A DNA stretch of 64,000 bases from Ancylostoma caninum (Eukaryota > Nematoda > Chromadorea > Rhabditida > Ancylostomatidae). Below the pieces are notes generated by a model that made no database searches, was not told the DNA's origin, and worked only from the letters and a program-made list of their open reading frames with translations. Below, piece after piece: positions 12,050 to 23,656 of the stretch; position 1 is the first letter of the stretch; every line of letters starts with the position of its first letter. Location: assembly GCA_037903475.1 (NCBI GenBank), contig JBAJFG010000562.1, forward strand, positions 1,798,001-1,862,000, given 5' to 3'. The translations under genes and the position numbers were made by a program.

Positions 12050-12230
12050 TGGGCCCGGATGCATTACTGAGATAACCCATTGCAAATGAGGTGACCTAAG
12101 GTTACCCTTTACTTGGCACCCATCATAATGTTTACTCTCACGTGGTACTGTCTTTAGCCAGTTGCTACCTATGGGTAATGATACCAAAGGTTTGAGATTA
12201 CCCATCCTTCTAATGATGTATCACAATTTC
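12050..12230. repeat. Family B element, inverted orientation
   Basis: Blocks GGATGCATTACTGAGATAACC, GTTACCCTTTACTTGGCACC, TGTTTACTCTCACG and GCTACCTATGGGTAATGAT are the reverse order of family B. It is immediately followed by another family A copy. Confidence 0.6.
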
Positions 12231-12257
12231 CACGTTTACCCCAAACTTTACTCAGCG

Positions 12258-12372
12258 GAACACGTGTATAATTGAGATTACCCACGGTAAATGTGCACCA
12301 CCACACAAATTTACCTGTCGTTAACACAGCCAACAACAACATTACTCCGGATAATTTCAATGGTGCTTCCGA
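12258..12372. repeat. Family A MITE-like element
   Basis: Ends TATAATTGAGATTACCCACGG and GGATAATTTCAATGGTGC with CACAAATTTACCTGTCG in the centre. Confidence 0.65.
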
Positions 12373-12599
12373 GCCGATATCTTAATCCCCGTGGTAAAAG
12401 TTTACCACTATTTTCAATAAATAATGCTACCTTAGGAAATTGGTGGTCAAATAAAATTTAGCCATGGAGCGAGCTTTCCAACCGGGGTGACTCGGGCGAG
12501 CCACGATTGGTGGGCGAGGTCTGAGTTTTCATGGATGGTGTCTACTTTTTGAAATTGAATGAGCCTCTTTGCGGGTAAAATTGCCCAGCTAGGTAGAGA

Positions 12600-12702
12600 A
12601 AATTTCATGCACGGGAGAACATAGTGACTGATGCCAGATAAGCGCTAAATTTAATTAGTTTAACACGCTCACCATGGGTAATTTCAATGATGCATCCAGG
12701 TG
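12600..12702. repeat. Family B element, right half
   Basis: GATGCCAGATAAGCGCTAAATTT, TTTAACACGCTCACCATGG and GTAATTTCAATGATGCATCC match the right half of family B. The left half is degraded. Confidence 0.55.
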
Positions 12703-12704
12703 CT

Positions 12705-12828
12705 TGAATGGATGTATCATTGAGATTGCTCAGGGTAAACGCATTGACTCTTCCGCTACGGATGGTAAATTTGTGACTGCTATCATGTCTACGCTGGGTA
12801 GCCTCAATGATACATGTGCGGCCCCAGA
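12705..12828. repeat. Family A MITE-like element
   Basis: Ends GGATGTATCATTGAGATTGC and GGTAGCCTCAATGATACATG enclose an interior of about 80 bp. It lies 3 bp from the preceding B fragment. Confidence 0.7.
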
Positions 12829-13468
12829 TCTGGTGAGCTTTCTGTTCGGCTAGTAGCGAGTTCATAGCGAGAATAGCCTCTTTGAGATCTTTTGTCTTTT
12901 TCTGTCCAACATTACTATTGTCTTACTTTCTTTTAAGTCTCCTTTGCAAAGCAGAGTATCTCAATGTCTTCCTTGCTAGTGTTCGGCTACTAGCGACCCG
13001 TCACTCGCAATTCAAATCGTGCCCATTCACGTTCATCACTCTTACTTCCATAATGGCTTCCGTATCCCATATGCACATCATGTCATTGTTCTCATTTTTT
13101 GCATACTGTAGCCCTGTTTTTCTGCAGGCACGCGTTCTTCACAAAGCACATCTCTCCACTAGGTGTATGTGTCTGCTGCGTGTGTGAGTGACCAGATGGA
13201 TCGCGGTCAACTCATCCTTATGATGGATGACGGCTCGTCGACACAACATCTTAGCACCTCTGTTCAAACGAAAGCAAACACCTTTTTGGACGAGTTTTCT
13301 CCCCAAATCGAGCAGCTGCTCGCCAGCTACCGTAATTTTCGTAGAAATTGTTCAGTGATAGAATTTCAAGTAGGTGACGACGTAAAAACACACCACTTCA
13401 CTTCCGCCGCGCGCCGTTACGGTAACGACTTCTCAAGTGCTCAGCTAACAACCGTTCACTTCAAAGCG

Positions 13469-13520
13469 ACGTGCAGTGCAGTGTGAACACCGACGCGACC
13501 GCACTGCACTGCACTGCACA
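13469..13520. repeat. Inverted GCACTG microsatellite (hairpin)
   Basis: GTGCAGTGCAGTG (13471-13483) faces CACTGCACTGCAC (about 13503-13518) across a CG-rich 20-base spacer. It is followed by CACACACAAACACTTGTGTGC, a second small hairpin. Confidence 0.65.
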
Positions 13521-13899
13521 CACACAAACACTTGTGTGCAAGTGCGCGTCGCGGTTACGGTAGGTGAACCGCTCGTCGTCGTCGCTAGCGCTGCGACTTT
13601 GTTTTACGACATGAAAAACACCGCGCCTATTAGGATTATTTGCTGAACTTTTATCGTCGCAACCACTTGAGATCTGTTGGACTGGAAAGTGCTATTGAAT
13701 TTACGAAAAACTGCACAATAATTGCAGATTCTGCAATTGCACTTAATGTTTGTAGTGATTACGTCAACATAGAAATTTCGGATTTTTTTTTTGTAGAGCG
13801 GTGTAATTGCGTATCCCGCCTCAACGGCCCATAAATAAGTTAACAGAAAATGCAGACACTATTCATTGCTCCCTGCAGCAGAAAAAAAACAGGCATTCG

Positions 13900-14165
13900 G
13901 CCAATAGGAATACAACCAATCACAGCTGGGCTAAGCTCCGCCCACTTCATCAACTGGTGTCCCGTACGATCTCTATCACAGATGTATTTAGTAGAGTGAT
14001 TACTTACTAACTAGGAATGCATAGGGAATTAGGAGAATGATTTGTAATACCTAGTTCTATGGGAGTACAACCAATGACAGTCGGGCTAAGCTCCGCCCAC
14101 TTCACTACCTCTACTCTACCTGTGTTCAGTACAGAAATTACTAACTGGGAATATATAAGAAATTA
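13900..14165. repeat. Direct duplication with CCAATCACAG/AGCTCCGCCCAC block
   Basis: Segments at about 13905-14035 and 14058-14165 share GGGAGTACAACCAAT-like starts, GGGCTAAGCTCCGCCCACTT and ACTAACTGGGAATATATA-like ends. They are diverged tandem copies of about 130 bp. Related CCAAT/GGGCGGAGC blocks recur elsewhere in the window. Confidence 0.6.
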
Positions 14166-15642
14166 GCGAGTTGACTCGTCATAATGATTTCTCCGAATTT
14201 TTTCGCTATAAACGATACCCTTTGCCGGCAGCCAATCACACGCGTAGCCCCCTCCCCCCCCCCCCGTACCAAATGTCCCGATGTCAGTAAGACTAGTCAC
14301 CAGACTATTCGCTTTCTGTTTATGAATAGAACAATAGGTCAGTGAGAGCCTTCGATATCTCGAATCTACAATGAATTTTGAGCCATGTTTCTTTCGTTCT
14401 GGGACCCACAATATCGCACTAGCTTGAGGAATAATCGATAAGTATGTTTTGCACTGTGCCTCGAGCCCTTGATTTGCAGGGCTTCAGTTGAAGCGGGGCT
14501 GGACGGATCGAAATGCTTTCCTAGCTTTAGGTGCCTAGAAAAAGTTCGAATTAAGAGATGTTACCCAAGTTAGAGCACTTTGTAAGACAAGGTAATCGAT
14601 AGATATCTTTTAAATTGGACTTCTCCATACCACTAAGCGTCCACGTCAAATGTTCAAGAGATATTTCAACTACATGGATTCCGTTAGTTTTGTTTGTGAT
14701 ATCCGAATAGATAGCTGGCTATGGCTGTTATTGCCACGATAAGACACTAATCAATACCTATCCAATGCACGTGATAACCTTCCCGCTATTTCTGCACTAA
14801 AATTTGGTCTAGGCCCCATGATGGACTTGGAACTATTGAAAGGGCCCGTTGTACGTTTGCACGATTAGGTGTAGGTCCCGGCACGATTACTTATGGTGCT
14901 AGTGAAATTAATAGGTTATTCATAAACCGCACAGCTGGTAAGTTTGGTTAGCAATTTTCTCTTTATCTTTGTCATCTCTCAAAAATCACACTATTCCTCT
15001 ACAAAGCGCACCCTCCACGTCGCCAACAGTCCCCGGCTATTCAGTCTCCCAGGACAACTCGTCCACGAAGTCGACGAAAGACTATAAACCATACCTAGAG
15101 ATAATCTATTTGCACTAGCTAGGCGAATTGTTGTCTCAACAGTTATTCTCTGCTGGCTGCGCGCGAATTTGTCATCTGATCGTTGTCGTGTCGTCGTCGG
15201 ATAAGCGCCACGTGAGCCGGCAAAAGTGCGCTAATCGCGCCAGCAAACACGCGTTTCACCATGTATGTACGCTTGTCGCCGGATTACGGACGAATGATTC
15301 AGTCGAACAATCGCTAGTGTCAACAAAAATCAAACGTCGTCCAGGAGTATCATAGAGTAGATGTGATCCTTGGTTTTTTAGCTGAGATTCTAAAAAAACT
15401 GGCACTGGGGGACATTTAGGATAGTTCTGCACTGATTCCAGCAGTCTCATTCCAGGGGTGGATATATCGAATAATTCGGTTTCTGGTCGAATATTCGAAC
15501 TGTCGTTCGCTGAGCAATTCGAATAGTCAGCCCTCAAGTGATCCTCGACATGCGATTTGTTCGAAAACCCAGTAAGTGTTGCCAAGGATTCGAGAGTTCA
15601 AATGGAGCAGCATTAAGCGAATAACGAATAGATAGTCAAAGC

Positions 15643-15832
15643 CCGCATGCATCATTGGAAGAATGGATAACCCCTTACCCATCGGTATGATTACCCATGG
15701 GTGGCATCTGGGTAGAGACAGCGTCGTGTATGGGTAAATATGGCAAACATGGTGATGGGTGCCAAGTAAAGGACAAATTTGGGTGCGTTAACACGTTTAC
15801 CATGGGTAATTTCAATGATGCATCCGGGTCCA
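15643..15832. repeat. Family B element, well preserved
   Basis: It reads in family B order: GCATGCATCATTGG, ATTACCCATGGGTGGC, CTGGGTAGAGACAGCGTCG, TATGGGTAAATATGG, GATGGGTGCCAAGTAAAGG, AAATTTGGGTGCGTTAACAC, TTTACCATGGGTAATTTC, AATGATGCATCCGGG. It is a useful reference copy of about 190 bp. Confidence 0.75.
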
Positions 15833-17009
15833 GCTGGCTCGAAGTCCTCCCAGCCATCTATAAGGAAACGGTAGAACAATTTGAAGTAATACTTAGCACT
15901 GATACGGTAGTTTACCGCAACCCAACGTAATTGATGGAATATTCATATCTACAGAAATATATTCACGGGAATATTTATTGTAGCGGTGGTGTCGACAGAG
16001 CTTTAATGCCTTCTTCGACCCGCGCGACGCGGTTCCGCCACGTCGACCTACCTGTTCTAACATGTTCTGACGACATGACGCTGGATCCTTACGAGTTTAG
16101 AAGAAGAATGCATGTCAAAACATGTTAAAATCCACGCGAAGCATGTTAGGACTTGTTAGAATAGATGAAGAAATCGCGTTGCAGCGTTAATGCGCCGCGG
16201 TTGCGAAGGAGTGTGGGTCTTAGCCACCGGATTGGCATGAATCGAAAGTTTTCTCCGATTTTGACCTGTCCTTTTGTAAGAAGACCCTATGAATTGTTTA
16301 TACTCATGCCGTAAAAGGATTCTGAACGGTTTATCTGATTGGAAACGAAAAAGTGTGAGCATCCAGTTTAAGATTTCGTGCTCCAATACTAAAATCTGAC
16401 CTAGTAAGACATTTCTATGTATATATCAGGTTTCTTGCAGCTCCACCTATTTAAAATTTATACTGATCAAGGCATGCCTCCTGAGTTCAGTTACTTTGTC
16501 AGGAAAACCCTTCACCTCCTACCGCCATATTGAACGATGGTACCTTATGGATCACACCAGATATCCCAAAAGAAAATCCCAGACCCAAATCTAAGCCGAT
16601 CCCGAAGACATGTTGTGTTTGTGACGATTATTGTTTACAATGCTGGCGGCGCAATGGCTGCGAGCGAGCGCGCGCGCGATAATCGAGCGGATCGAGACAA
16701 TTATGACACTTCCTTCTCCCTATCAATCATAACATATGCCATGGAACACATGTGTGCGACTAGTCGGATCTCATCGTCAACATAACTAACGCCATCAAAG
16801 CCACTGTAAACTGCCTGGACCACCTGGACAGCAGCTATGCTGACTAATACAAAATAATGATCAGATTGAGCTGCAAAGAGTGCCGTATCCGCGACAACTC
16901 GTCCACTAACAACATTTATAGTCATTGTGAAATAGAGGGAAAATTCTGGAAAGAACCTGGTTTGTTGGTACAAAAAAGCTTAAGATGACACCAAAAAATC
17001 CTAAAATTA
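15833..17009. other. Gene-poor stretch
   Basis: No supported exon. CATGTTCTGACGACATG / CATGTCAAAACATG / CATGTTAGGAC motifs recur at 16060-16150. A CG-rich block (GCGAGCGAGCGCGCGCGCG) lies at 16655-16680. Confidence 0.35.
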
Positions 17010-17400
17010 AGTTTTTGATCGCGTCTGAAACTTGCTCGTTCAAAAGCTTGCCGACAACTTGTTTTCATACTTCCTTGCCGAAAGTTGTCCGCCCAAAAGC
17101 TTGCCGACAACTTGGTTTCAAACTTACTTGTCGACAAGTTGCCCGCCCAAAAACTTGTTGACAACTTGTTTTCACACTTACTTGTCGACAAGTTGTCCGG
17201 CCAAAAGCTTGTTGACAACTTGTTCTAGCCTTTTTTCAGTGACAATCTAAGAAAACTTGTTGTCGACAAGCAGTCGTGAGAACAAGTTGTCGACAAGCTT
17301 TTGGGTAGACAAGTTGTCGGCAAGGAAGTGTGAAAACAACTTGTCGGCAAACTTTTGGATGAGCAAGTTTCAGATGCGGTCAAGAATTTGTTTTTGGGGT
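17010..17400. repeat. Palindromic minisatellite of TTGTCGACAAG units
   Basis: Units of about 55 bp containing CTTGTCGACAAGTTG and CCCAAAAGCTTG repeat in one direction from 17035 to 17225. They continue in inverted orientation from 17255 to 17375 around a short centre near 17240. Outer flanks mirror each other (GCGTCTGAAACTTGCTC at 17022 against GAGCAAGTTTCAGATGCGG at 17362). Each unit is itself a local palindrome, so the whole folds at two scales. Confidence 0.8.
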
Positions 17401-18298
17401 TCTGAGAGTGCACGCAAAAATATACCATATCAACGGTTTCATCTTCTGTAAAATCAGTCACGGAATTCCTCCTTGCAAAGTTCAAACATGGACAAAAAAT
17501 GGGGTAGGGTGGTAGTTTTGGTGTCAAAAACCCCTTAAACCAATGGATTACCCTTGTTCAGACCATAGAGGGTACCCCAAGGACATTATAGGGAAGTAAG
17601 GAGTATAGAAATGTTCCCCTTAAGAAACTGTGATCCAAGTCTACGATCATGAATTACTATAGGGTTAAAATCCCCGAGTCAACCCCAAGCCCTCCATTTC
17701 ACCGTACCTTCCCGGGCCCTGGTCCCCGCACAAGTCCCTGAACCGCCACCGCCAATCCGCTCATTATCCCATTACCAACATATGCTTTCATTGTTAACAC
17801 GGGGTAACAACATGCCCGGTTGAATAGATGAATCAGATACCTTATTAAAGGGACACCCCGAGTACTCGGAGTGGCGGCGGGTCTTTTCGATTCGCGCACG
17901 CGCCGCCGCATTGACTATAATTACGGTAATGGACACTGATTATAGGGCCCGGTCAAAATGGACCGCACTTTCGCACCTCTCACTTCGACTGCGCCGCCAT
18001 ATGCCTTCAGTTTAGGACTTTGCTGCCAAACTTGGCCATTCTATCGCTCTTTTTTCTCAATTTTCTTTTTTTTTCTTGTCTTTGAGGAGTGTAGAAAATT
18101 TCCTGGCTTCTGGAAACTTCCTGGCATAGAAGGACTTGCTGGGAGCACAGCGTTACCCCCAAAAGCTCTAGAAACCTCCTCAAAACCCACATTCGACCTC
18201 ACACCTATACTTGCCGGTCCCTCGCTTCCTTCTCCCCCAAACCTCTCCGACGACTACGAGAAGCTTTTAATAGCCGGGTGTGAACATCCACTCAACAG
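17401..18298. other. Gene-poor stretch
   Basis: No supported exon. A 180-codon plus frame begins at 17958 but crosses a T-homopolymer (18040-18075) and a GGAGGA run, giving a low-complexity peptide with no family likeness. Confidence 0.35.
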
Positions 18299-18562
18299 GC
18301 TGAAGCGATGCAACCGCGCGATAAGCGAGGCAGCCCGTGTGAGGAGGAGGAGGAGGATGAGGTTGAGGAGGTGCAGAGGCGACAAGCAAACACCACCGAC
18401 TCACCAAGCGACCGACCGACTCCTCAACCACCAGCTCAACCTCACATCCGCCTCACACATTCGCTCAGATCGAGTGTTGATAAGCAATCAGAGCCGTTGA
18501 GCACGAGCTTGTTCAGTGGGTCACGACGAGAGGACTGGCAAAAAGTTACCAGAAATGGATAG
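18299..18562 (+). CDS. Candidate exon or small ORF with acidic run, unknown
   Basis: A plus-strand frame of 84 codons from ATG at 18308 to TAG at 18560 encodes a short Glu/Asp run (CEEEEEDEVEEVQRRQ) followed by a Pro/Gln/Ser-rich segment, a composition typical of disordered regions. An AG (CAACAG) directly before 18299 could be an acceptor but lacks a pyrimidine tract. An AATAAA lies near 18863. The segment is in a CpG-dense island, and a second frame is open across it, so a chance frame over a GAG/GAC-rich tract is a serious alternative. Confidence 0.22.
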   Translation, partial: AEAMQPRDKRGSPCEEEEEDEVEEVQRRQANTTDSPSDRPTPQPPAQPHIRLTHSLRSSVDKQSEPLSTSLFSGSRREDWQKVTRNG

Positions 18563-21062
18563 AAGTGGGTATCTATGATGCAAGGAAGAGATTAGCCCAC
18601 AGATTTCCTTTAGAGTCAGTTCTGGATCATTTTAATACATATATGGAATATTTGCGTGGATTGGTAAACATGAAGGCCTTAAGGACCCCTTGTATCCAGA
18701 AACACGTGTATCTATATAAGAGGTATCCAGCGGCAAAACCCAGGTACCCATTCAATGGGTTCCCTCTGAATTAATAACGAAATTTCAAGACTAACAAAGC
18801 TTTCCAGAATTTTCAGTAGTATTCCCAAGGCAGACATGGTATTTCACAGTGAGCTTAGGACCGAATAAATGCGATTTATTCATTTAAACCTATCAATAAT
18901 TTAGAATCCCATTTGAAAACTCGAAAAGGAAATCTGAAAAAGACAAGACCCTACCGATCTATTATGACTCATTCCCACTTACTTCACTTTACTTCCTTCC
19001 AGGACTATACTACCCTCTTTGTTGAGAAATCAAATTTTCGAAAAAGTAAAGATCGAGTTTTTGAATAAGTTGAATAATCTAACATAATGTTCGGTCCTTA
19101 GTATGGTGCACGGCTAAAATATGGCGGTAGTTCCGCGGTACATGCTTAATGCTATGGAGCACATCGTAAGAAGTGATAAGAACTCGCATTCCTCAGAAAA
19201 CCCATAGTTTCACGCACAGCGGTGACAAAAAGCCATATGGATTTAGTGTACCACTCCTTGCTCTAACGCTAAAACCTGTCCCAAACCAACTCCATCTCCA
19301 AGTTGGCCTTAGCAGTGTCCAAGTGTCCAACCTAGGTATAATTTAGCTCACATAACTATGAAAAAGCCGCAAAAGGTACTCGTTTAGAGCGAAAGAGCGC
19401 ATAAAATTTCTCATCCAGGAATCCAGAGATATGCGGGACGACCGCACACATCCCTCCGGCGAACATGGTCACCTCCCAAAATTCTGCAGCACCCACTATT
19501 CATCTAACCACCCACAATGAATCGCCTCGAAGCTCAGATCATCACTCAGCATTAGCATGTTCACATAAAATTCGACGGCTTCATTTCGATGAATCCCCGG
19601 ATTTCCAGCGCTATTTTTCACCAGCCACCAGCCTATCAACGCCCCGACGACAGCGCCACGTCGTCACTCTTCTTCTTCCTCGAAGCATGAGTTCGTCGCG
19701 GCGCGGCGATAATTTTCATTTAAGCCGCTGAGACGAGAGCCGCGCTGGCGCTGCCGCCTCCCAACTGACGACGACTCGATTATTACGCGTGCATTTTAAT
19801 CGAAATTATGCTAAACAGCCGTATCGAACACTTAATTACATCGTGCTCAACATCGTGGCGACGTGTGTGACGTGGGTCCCGCGGGGAATTCGAAGACGTT
19901 TCGACGTGTGACATCTCGTCGTACTTGAAATGCACTAAGTGGCGAAGGTCATTAAAAACGAATTATTCCAGAATTCAAATTATGACATTTTCATGTCTAT
20001 TTATATCCAACCAGTAGGGTCCAACCTCGCAATTATAACCAACCAATCACAGTGGGAGGACTGGTGGGCTGTGATTGGCTGCGCAAAAGATACCAAAAAT
20101 CATAGGAAAAGCTTCTTAGAAATGGAGAGACCGATTCCCGACGCGCTGTCATTGGTCAGCGCTGTCATCAGATGAGGACCAGTGATAGAGCTGCCCTCCT
20201 ATTGGCCGCTTGCCTTAGCCCACCAATCATAGAGCGCCGTTCGGGAAATACATGGATTTTAGTTCATTTCACTACATTTAGTGCTATAGCTTGGATTTGC
20301 TGGATCTGGTGCAAAATCTGCTTGGCCTTAGAGCCTTTACCATGCCGAATGTCTCACCTTTGCAGGAATCAACCCATAAGAAGACATATTTTCGCAAAAA
20401 TTTGCAGGATTTCCTGCCATAATCCCGGAAGCGTCCGTAACTCACCCTCCTCCCCGGAAATCCCGGTCCCTGTTCCGATGTCCTCCCAGCTAATCTCACT
20501 ATCTGTACGTACACGCATGTTGCGGCCGCCAACAGCGGCGTCTTTCGCGATTTTACGGGTCAGCGACCAGCCCGAAACACACACCACCTGTACGATAAAC
20601 CGACAATTATCGTCATGTTATGGAACATGCAGGTTACGGTAGCCTGACATCTCTACATGCACCTGTTTTGCGCCGGGTTGAAATTCAAAAACATGCGTGT
20701 AAGTAGATCAAAATTCATCAATCAATAGTGGCATTACAACTGATTGTGAGAGCAGAGCGTACTGTGCCTAAACAGCCAGTTGATTCAACGACGGGCTCCG
20801 TGACCGCAGACCTTTCGGAATGTGCAGCAGGCCGCGGATAGTTTCACGTATTGATCCATGCCGACTGAACGAGTTCTTCGATGAGGCCAGCGATTCTTGC
20901 GAGCCCATCGACGGACGTCTGGACGAGTTTCTCGAGCTGTTACCTGGAAATACTTGATCTCTACATACTCCACCACATTATTGATCGTTTTCATTATTTG
21001 CTCCAGAAATATTGGCATAAAGGCCAGAACACTCGATAAACTGTCTTGTATTAGATGCGCTT
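18563..21062. other. Gene-poor stretch
   Basis: No supported exon. CCAATCACAG (20043-20052) and CTGTGATTGG (about 20070-20079) form an inverted pair. Further ATTGG and CCAATCA boxes occur at 20150, 20200 and 20225. A 156-codon frame over these boxes (20172-20642) is judged non-coding. Confidence 0.35.
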
Positions 21063-21262
21063 CTTAACTGCTGGGCGAGAACTGGTCCCCAGACAATTTA
21101 CTTACTCTTGCGTAGCTCATAGGTCGAAAATTTCGAAGCGCAAAAAAGAAAAGCTTAGTGGAGAACTGCATTACAAAGCAGCGAGAATCAGTCAGTTCGA
21201 AATATACCCTACCAATTGCCGCGGTATCCTCGAGCAAGGTTGGGGACCAGTTCTCGCGCTGC
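21063..21262. repeat. Family C inverted-repeat element, copy 2
   Basis: The left end GGCGAGAACTGGTCCCC (about 21063) faces the right end GGGGACCAGTTCTCGCGC (about 21242). Length is about 200 bp, the same as the copy at 10437. A lone right end (CGGGGACCACTTCTCGCGC) follows at 21397-21416. Confidence 0.75.
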
Positions 21263-22391
21263 TGTACTGACTGCATTTACGGACTGCATTACTCGTTATT
21301 TTTCGTTCCAGTAAAACAAACTTGTTAAAGAAATGCATTGAAGCGATTATAGGAAGCAGTTTGAGAAAAACGTGTTGCTTGCACTTGTCTGTAATGAAAA
21401 ATAGCCGGGGACCACTTCTCGCGCGGCTATACTGGCTGTCTCTGCAGTCTGAATGAGTTGTCATTTTTTTGAACTGCTTTTGAATTTTTCCCACATTGCC
21501 TCTGACATTTTTCCATGCATTTTGAAATAATTTCTCAATGTAGACAACCAAGAAAAAGAAAAATTTTCATTTTCACTAGGAAATGCAGAGACTGTGTCCT
21601 TTCCATCTTCTACCACTTACATCCAGAAAAAAAATGTCTTAAACATCTGCTAACTTCCAAGCAGAGCAAAAAAAAAAAACTCGTCGCAGATCCCCAGAAA
21701 GCCGCATCTTTCTCTTCGCATCTAGCCAGGAATCCCGGATGGATAATCTGACGCCAGAGTAAGTGTCCGCAATTTTGCGTAAATATTGAAACAAACCCTG
21801 CACTGAGCTATGCAGTATTTCCAGATTTTCAAGTGCAGACAATCGCTTTAAAGCAGGAAGTGGCACTTTGCAAGTGTTGACCAATCAATAATGTACTTTA
21901 AATGTGAAGTACAATACTGACTGACGGCTTGGGTGTGGAATTAACCGACTGCACTAAGCCTGGACATCGTACTATTGAGATTTTCCTTTCTTTTTCCACG
22001 AATATTGTAGCAACCGGAGCCAAAAGGCGCGTGCTGCAGACATTGCAAATATTCTGAGCTAATCAATAATATATTTTACAACATTGATCGACTGAGTGCG
22101 AGTTGGACAATCTAACAGCATTAGATTCCATGCACTGCATGTGATTTTCAGCTTTTTCTGCACTTTTTTTTCTTGAAATTGCCTCTTTATTCAAACTGCT
22201 CTAACTTCGTACCCTGACCCACTCCAAACATATCCCAAGCTAGATTTACCCGCAGGCTAACCCCCCCCCCCTAGTCATGTGCGGCTTAACACCAATACAG
22301 CAAGCACAACACATGCTCATCACGCGGCGAATGTTAATTCCTAAACGGCTGTGTCCACATCCACAATGCATTTATGTATGACAGCTGTACA
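21263..22391. other. Gene-poor stretch
   Basis: Contains the solo family C end at 21397-21416, a poly-A run at 21668-21680 and a C homopolymer at 22261-22271. No exon is supported. Confidence 0.35.
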
Positions 22392-22467
22392 CACTTTGTC
22401 GCCGGTGATGTTGCAGTTGTCGCCGCGTCGCTCGCGCGACAACTGCAACAGATCACCGACAAAAGTG
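22392..22467. repeat. Imperfect 32-bp-stem hairpin
   Basis: The left arm 22392-22423 (CACTTTGTCGCCGGTGATG...) and right arm 22436-22467 (...GATCACCGACAAAAGTG) pair over about 30 of 32 positions with a CG-rich 12-base loop. The stem contains GTTGCAGTTGTCGC and its exact complement. Confidence 0.75.
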
Positions 22468-23134
22468 ACAGTGAGCTTGATCATGCTGTCAGGTGACCCA
22501 GGACAACTCGTCCCTTGTCATGCAGCACATGCATTAATGTGTGTCTGTGAGGTTCATACCGGCACAGCGGCACCACATCGCTTCCTGGCATGTGTTGTCA
22601 ACATGACAAATTGCGGTCTCGAAGCGTGCAACTACCGTAATCCCTGTGTTCTCCTCTGTGTGTGCGTGTGCGTGTGTAATCAGCATTCGCTGCTGATTCT
22701 ACCTGTGTTCTATTGTTGTCCGGATGCAAATAATTTTGAAAGGAGAGATTTTTTGCAAAAATCATGGGACTTTTACAGTAATCAAACTGCAAGCTGGTAG
22801 AAAAACATCGACACGTAGGTCTTTTTGCTAAAATCCATCACGGAATGATAAGAGTTGCAGTTTGTTTACTGTAACCGCGGTTAGCAAACAAGTTCGCTTG
22901 TTGAGGGCTTTTGACTTGAGATAATTAATTTTTCTGGATAGATAGCTGTACTACCGGCTTCAAAAGAATGCGGAAGTCGTCATCTTAGTGTAAGTGTTGG
23001 TGATGCAAAGGTCCTGCGCCTGAAGTAAGGGATAACTGGCTGTTGAGTCGCTAGGTAGTTGAACATCTAGCGAGACTAGAGTCAAAAAATCAACAATGTG
23101 GACAGAGCTGAACATTAAGAATGTTTTAGACAAC
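22468..23134. other. Gene-poor stretch
   Basis: A TG/CG dinucleotide-rich tract at 22655-22678 (TGTGTGTGCGTGTGCGTGTG) and a dispersed CTACCGTAATC copy at 22633. No exon supported. Confidence 0.35.
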
Positions 23135-23394
23135 ATACTCTGATAATTGTGCAGCACGAACGCAGCCCGAACGGGGTAATGGTTCGAGTAGAAACCCTAG
23201 CAGCAACGGCTGCCAGCTGCTGCCATCCTCCTCTCGACTTCTGCTGAAGCTGTCGGCCCTTTAGCAGCAAGTGCTAATGGACGGCAGCAATCAAGGGGAG
23301 GATGGCAGCAATTGGGAACCATTGCTGCTAGGGTTTCTACTCGAACTATTACGCCGTTTGGGCTGCGTTTGTGCTGTACAGTTATCAGAGTAGT
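23135..23394. repeat. 260-bp inverted repeat (foldback element)
   Basis: Arms of about 100 bp (23135-23235 and 23293-23394) pair with few mismatches: GTTCGAGTAGAAACCCTAGC against its complement, and GCTGCCATCCTCC against GGAGGATGGCAGC, around a spacer of about 58 bp. It has no coding capacity. It is a strong candidate for a non-autonomous foldback transposon, and the transcript would be a long double-stranded RNA. Confidence 0.8.
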
Positions 23395-23656
23395 TTTCCA
23401 TGTAATTAGTAGCTTTTTGATCAGAATGTAGGTCATGAAATTCAGGATTATCAAACACTTACCACCCGCGCGCCAGGCCCGATAACATAGCATATATAAA
23501 GTCGCTCTTCTCAGTTCTTTCTTAAGAAGACCAGGTCATTTTTGACCTACTATTATGACTAACAAGGTGCTAGAATGAGTTAAGTCACCTTTTGAACACC
23601 GTTCGGTTGTTTCCTCCCAAGTTCCGTAAAGTAAACGGCTTGACGCTACGCGCGCA

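Larger units (their letters stand above)
12829..15640. other. Gene-poor stretch with small repeats
   Basis: No supported exon. A 108-codon open frame (13163-13486) carries both the dispersed GGACGAGTTT and CTACCGTAA motifs and is judged repeat-derived. At 14740-14940 two overlapping plus frames are open up to a GTAAGT donor-like site at 14933, but the frame shifts midway and no acceptor is visible. A C homopolymer lies at about 14254-14266. Confidence 0.35.

Noticed and set aside
14740..14940. Two overlapping protein-like plus frames before a GTAAGT
   Set aside because: A frame shift is needed in the middle and no acceptor is visible; could be a decayed exon but unsupported.
17958..18500. 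Longest open frame (180 codons)
   Set aside because: Runs through a T homopolymer and GGAGGA run; low-complexity product, and a competing frame (18308-18562) looks more protein-like.
20172..20642. 156-codon plus frame
   Set aside because: Covers CCAAT/ATTGG boxes and CG-rich sequence; no motif or splice site.
22351..22800. 149-codon plus frame
   Set aside because: Includes the hairpin at 22392-22467 and a TG/CG simple repeat.
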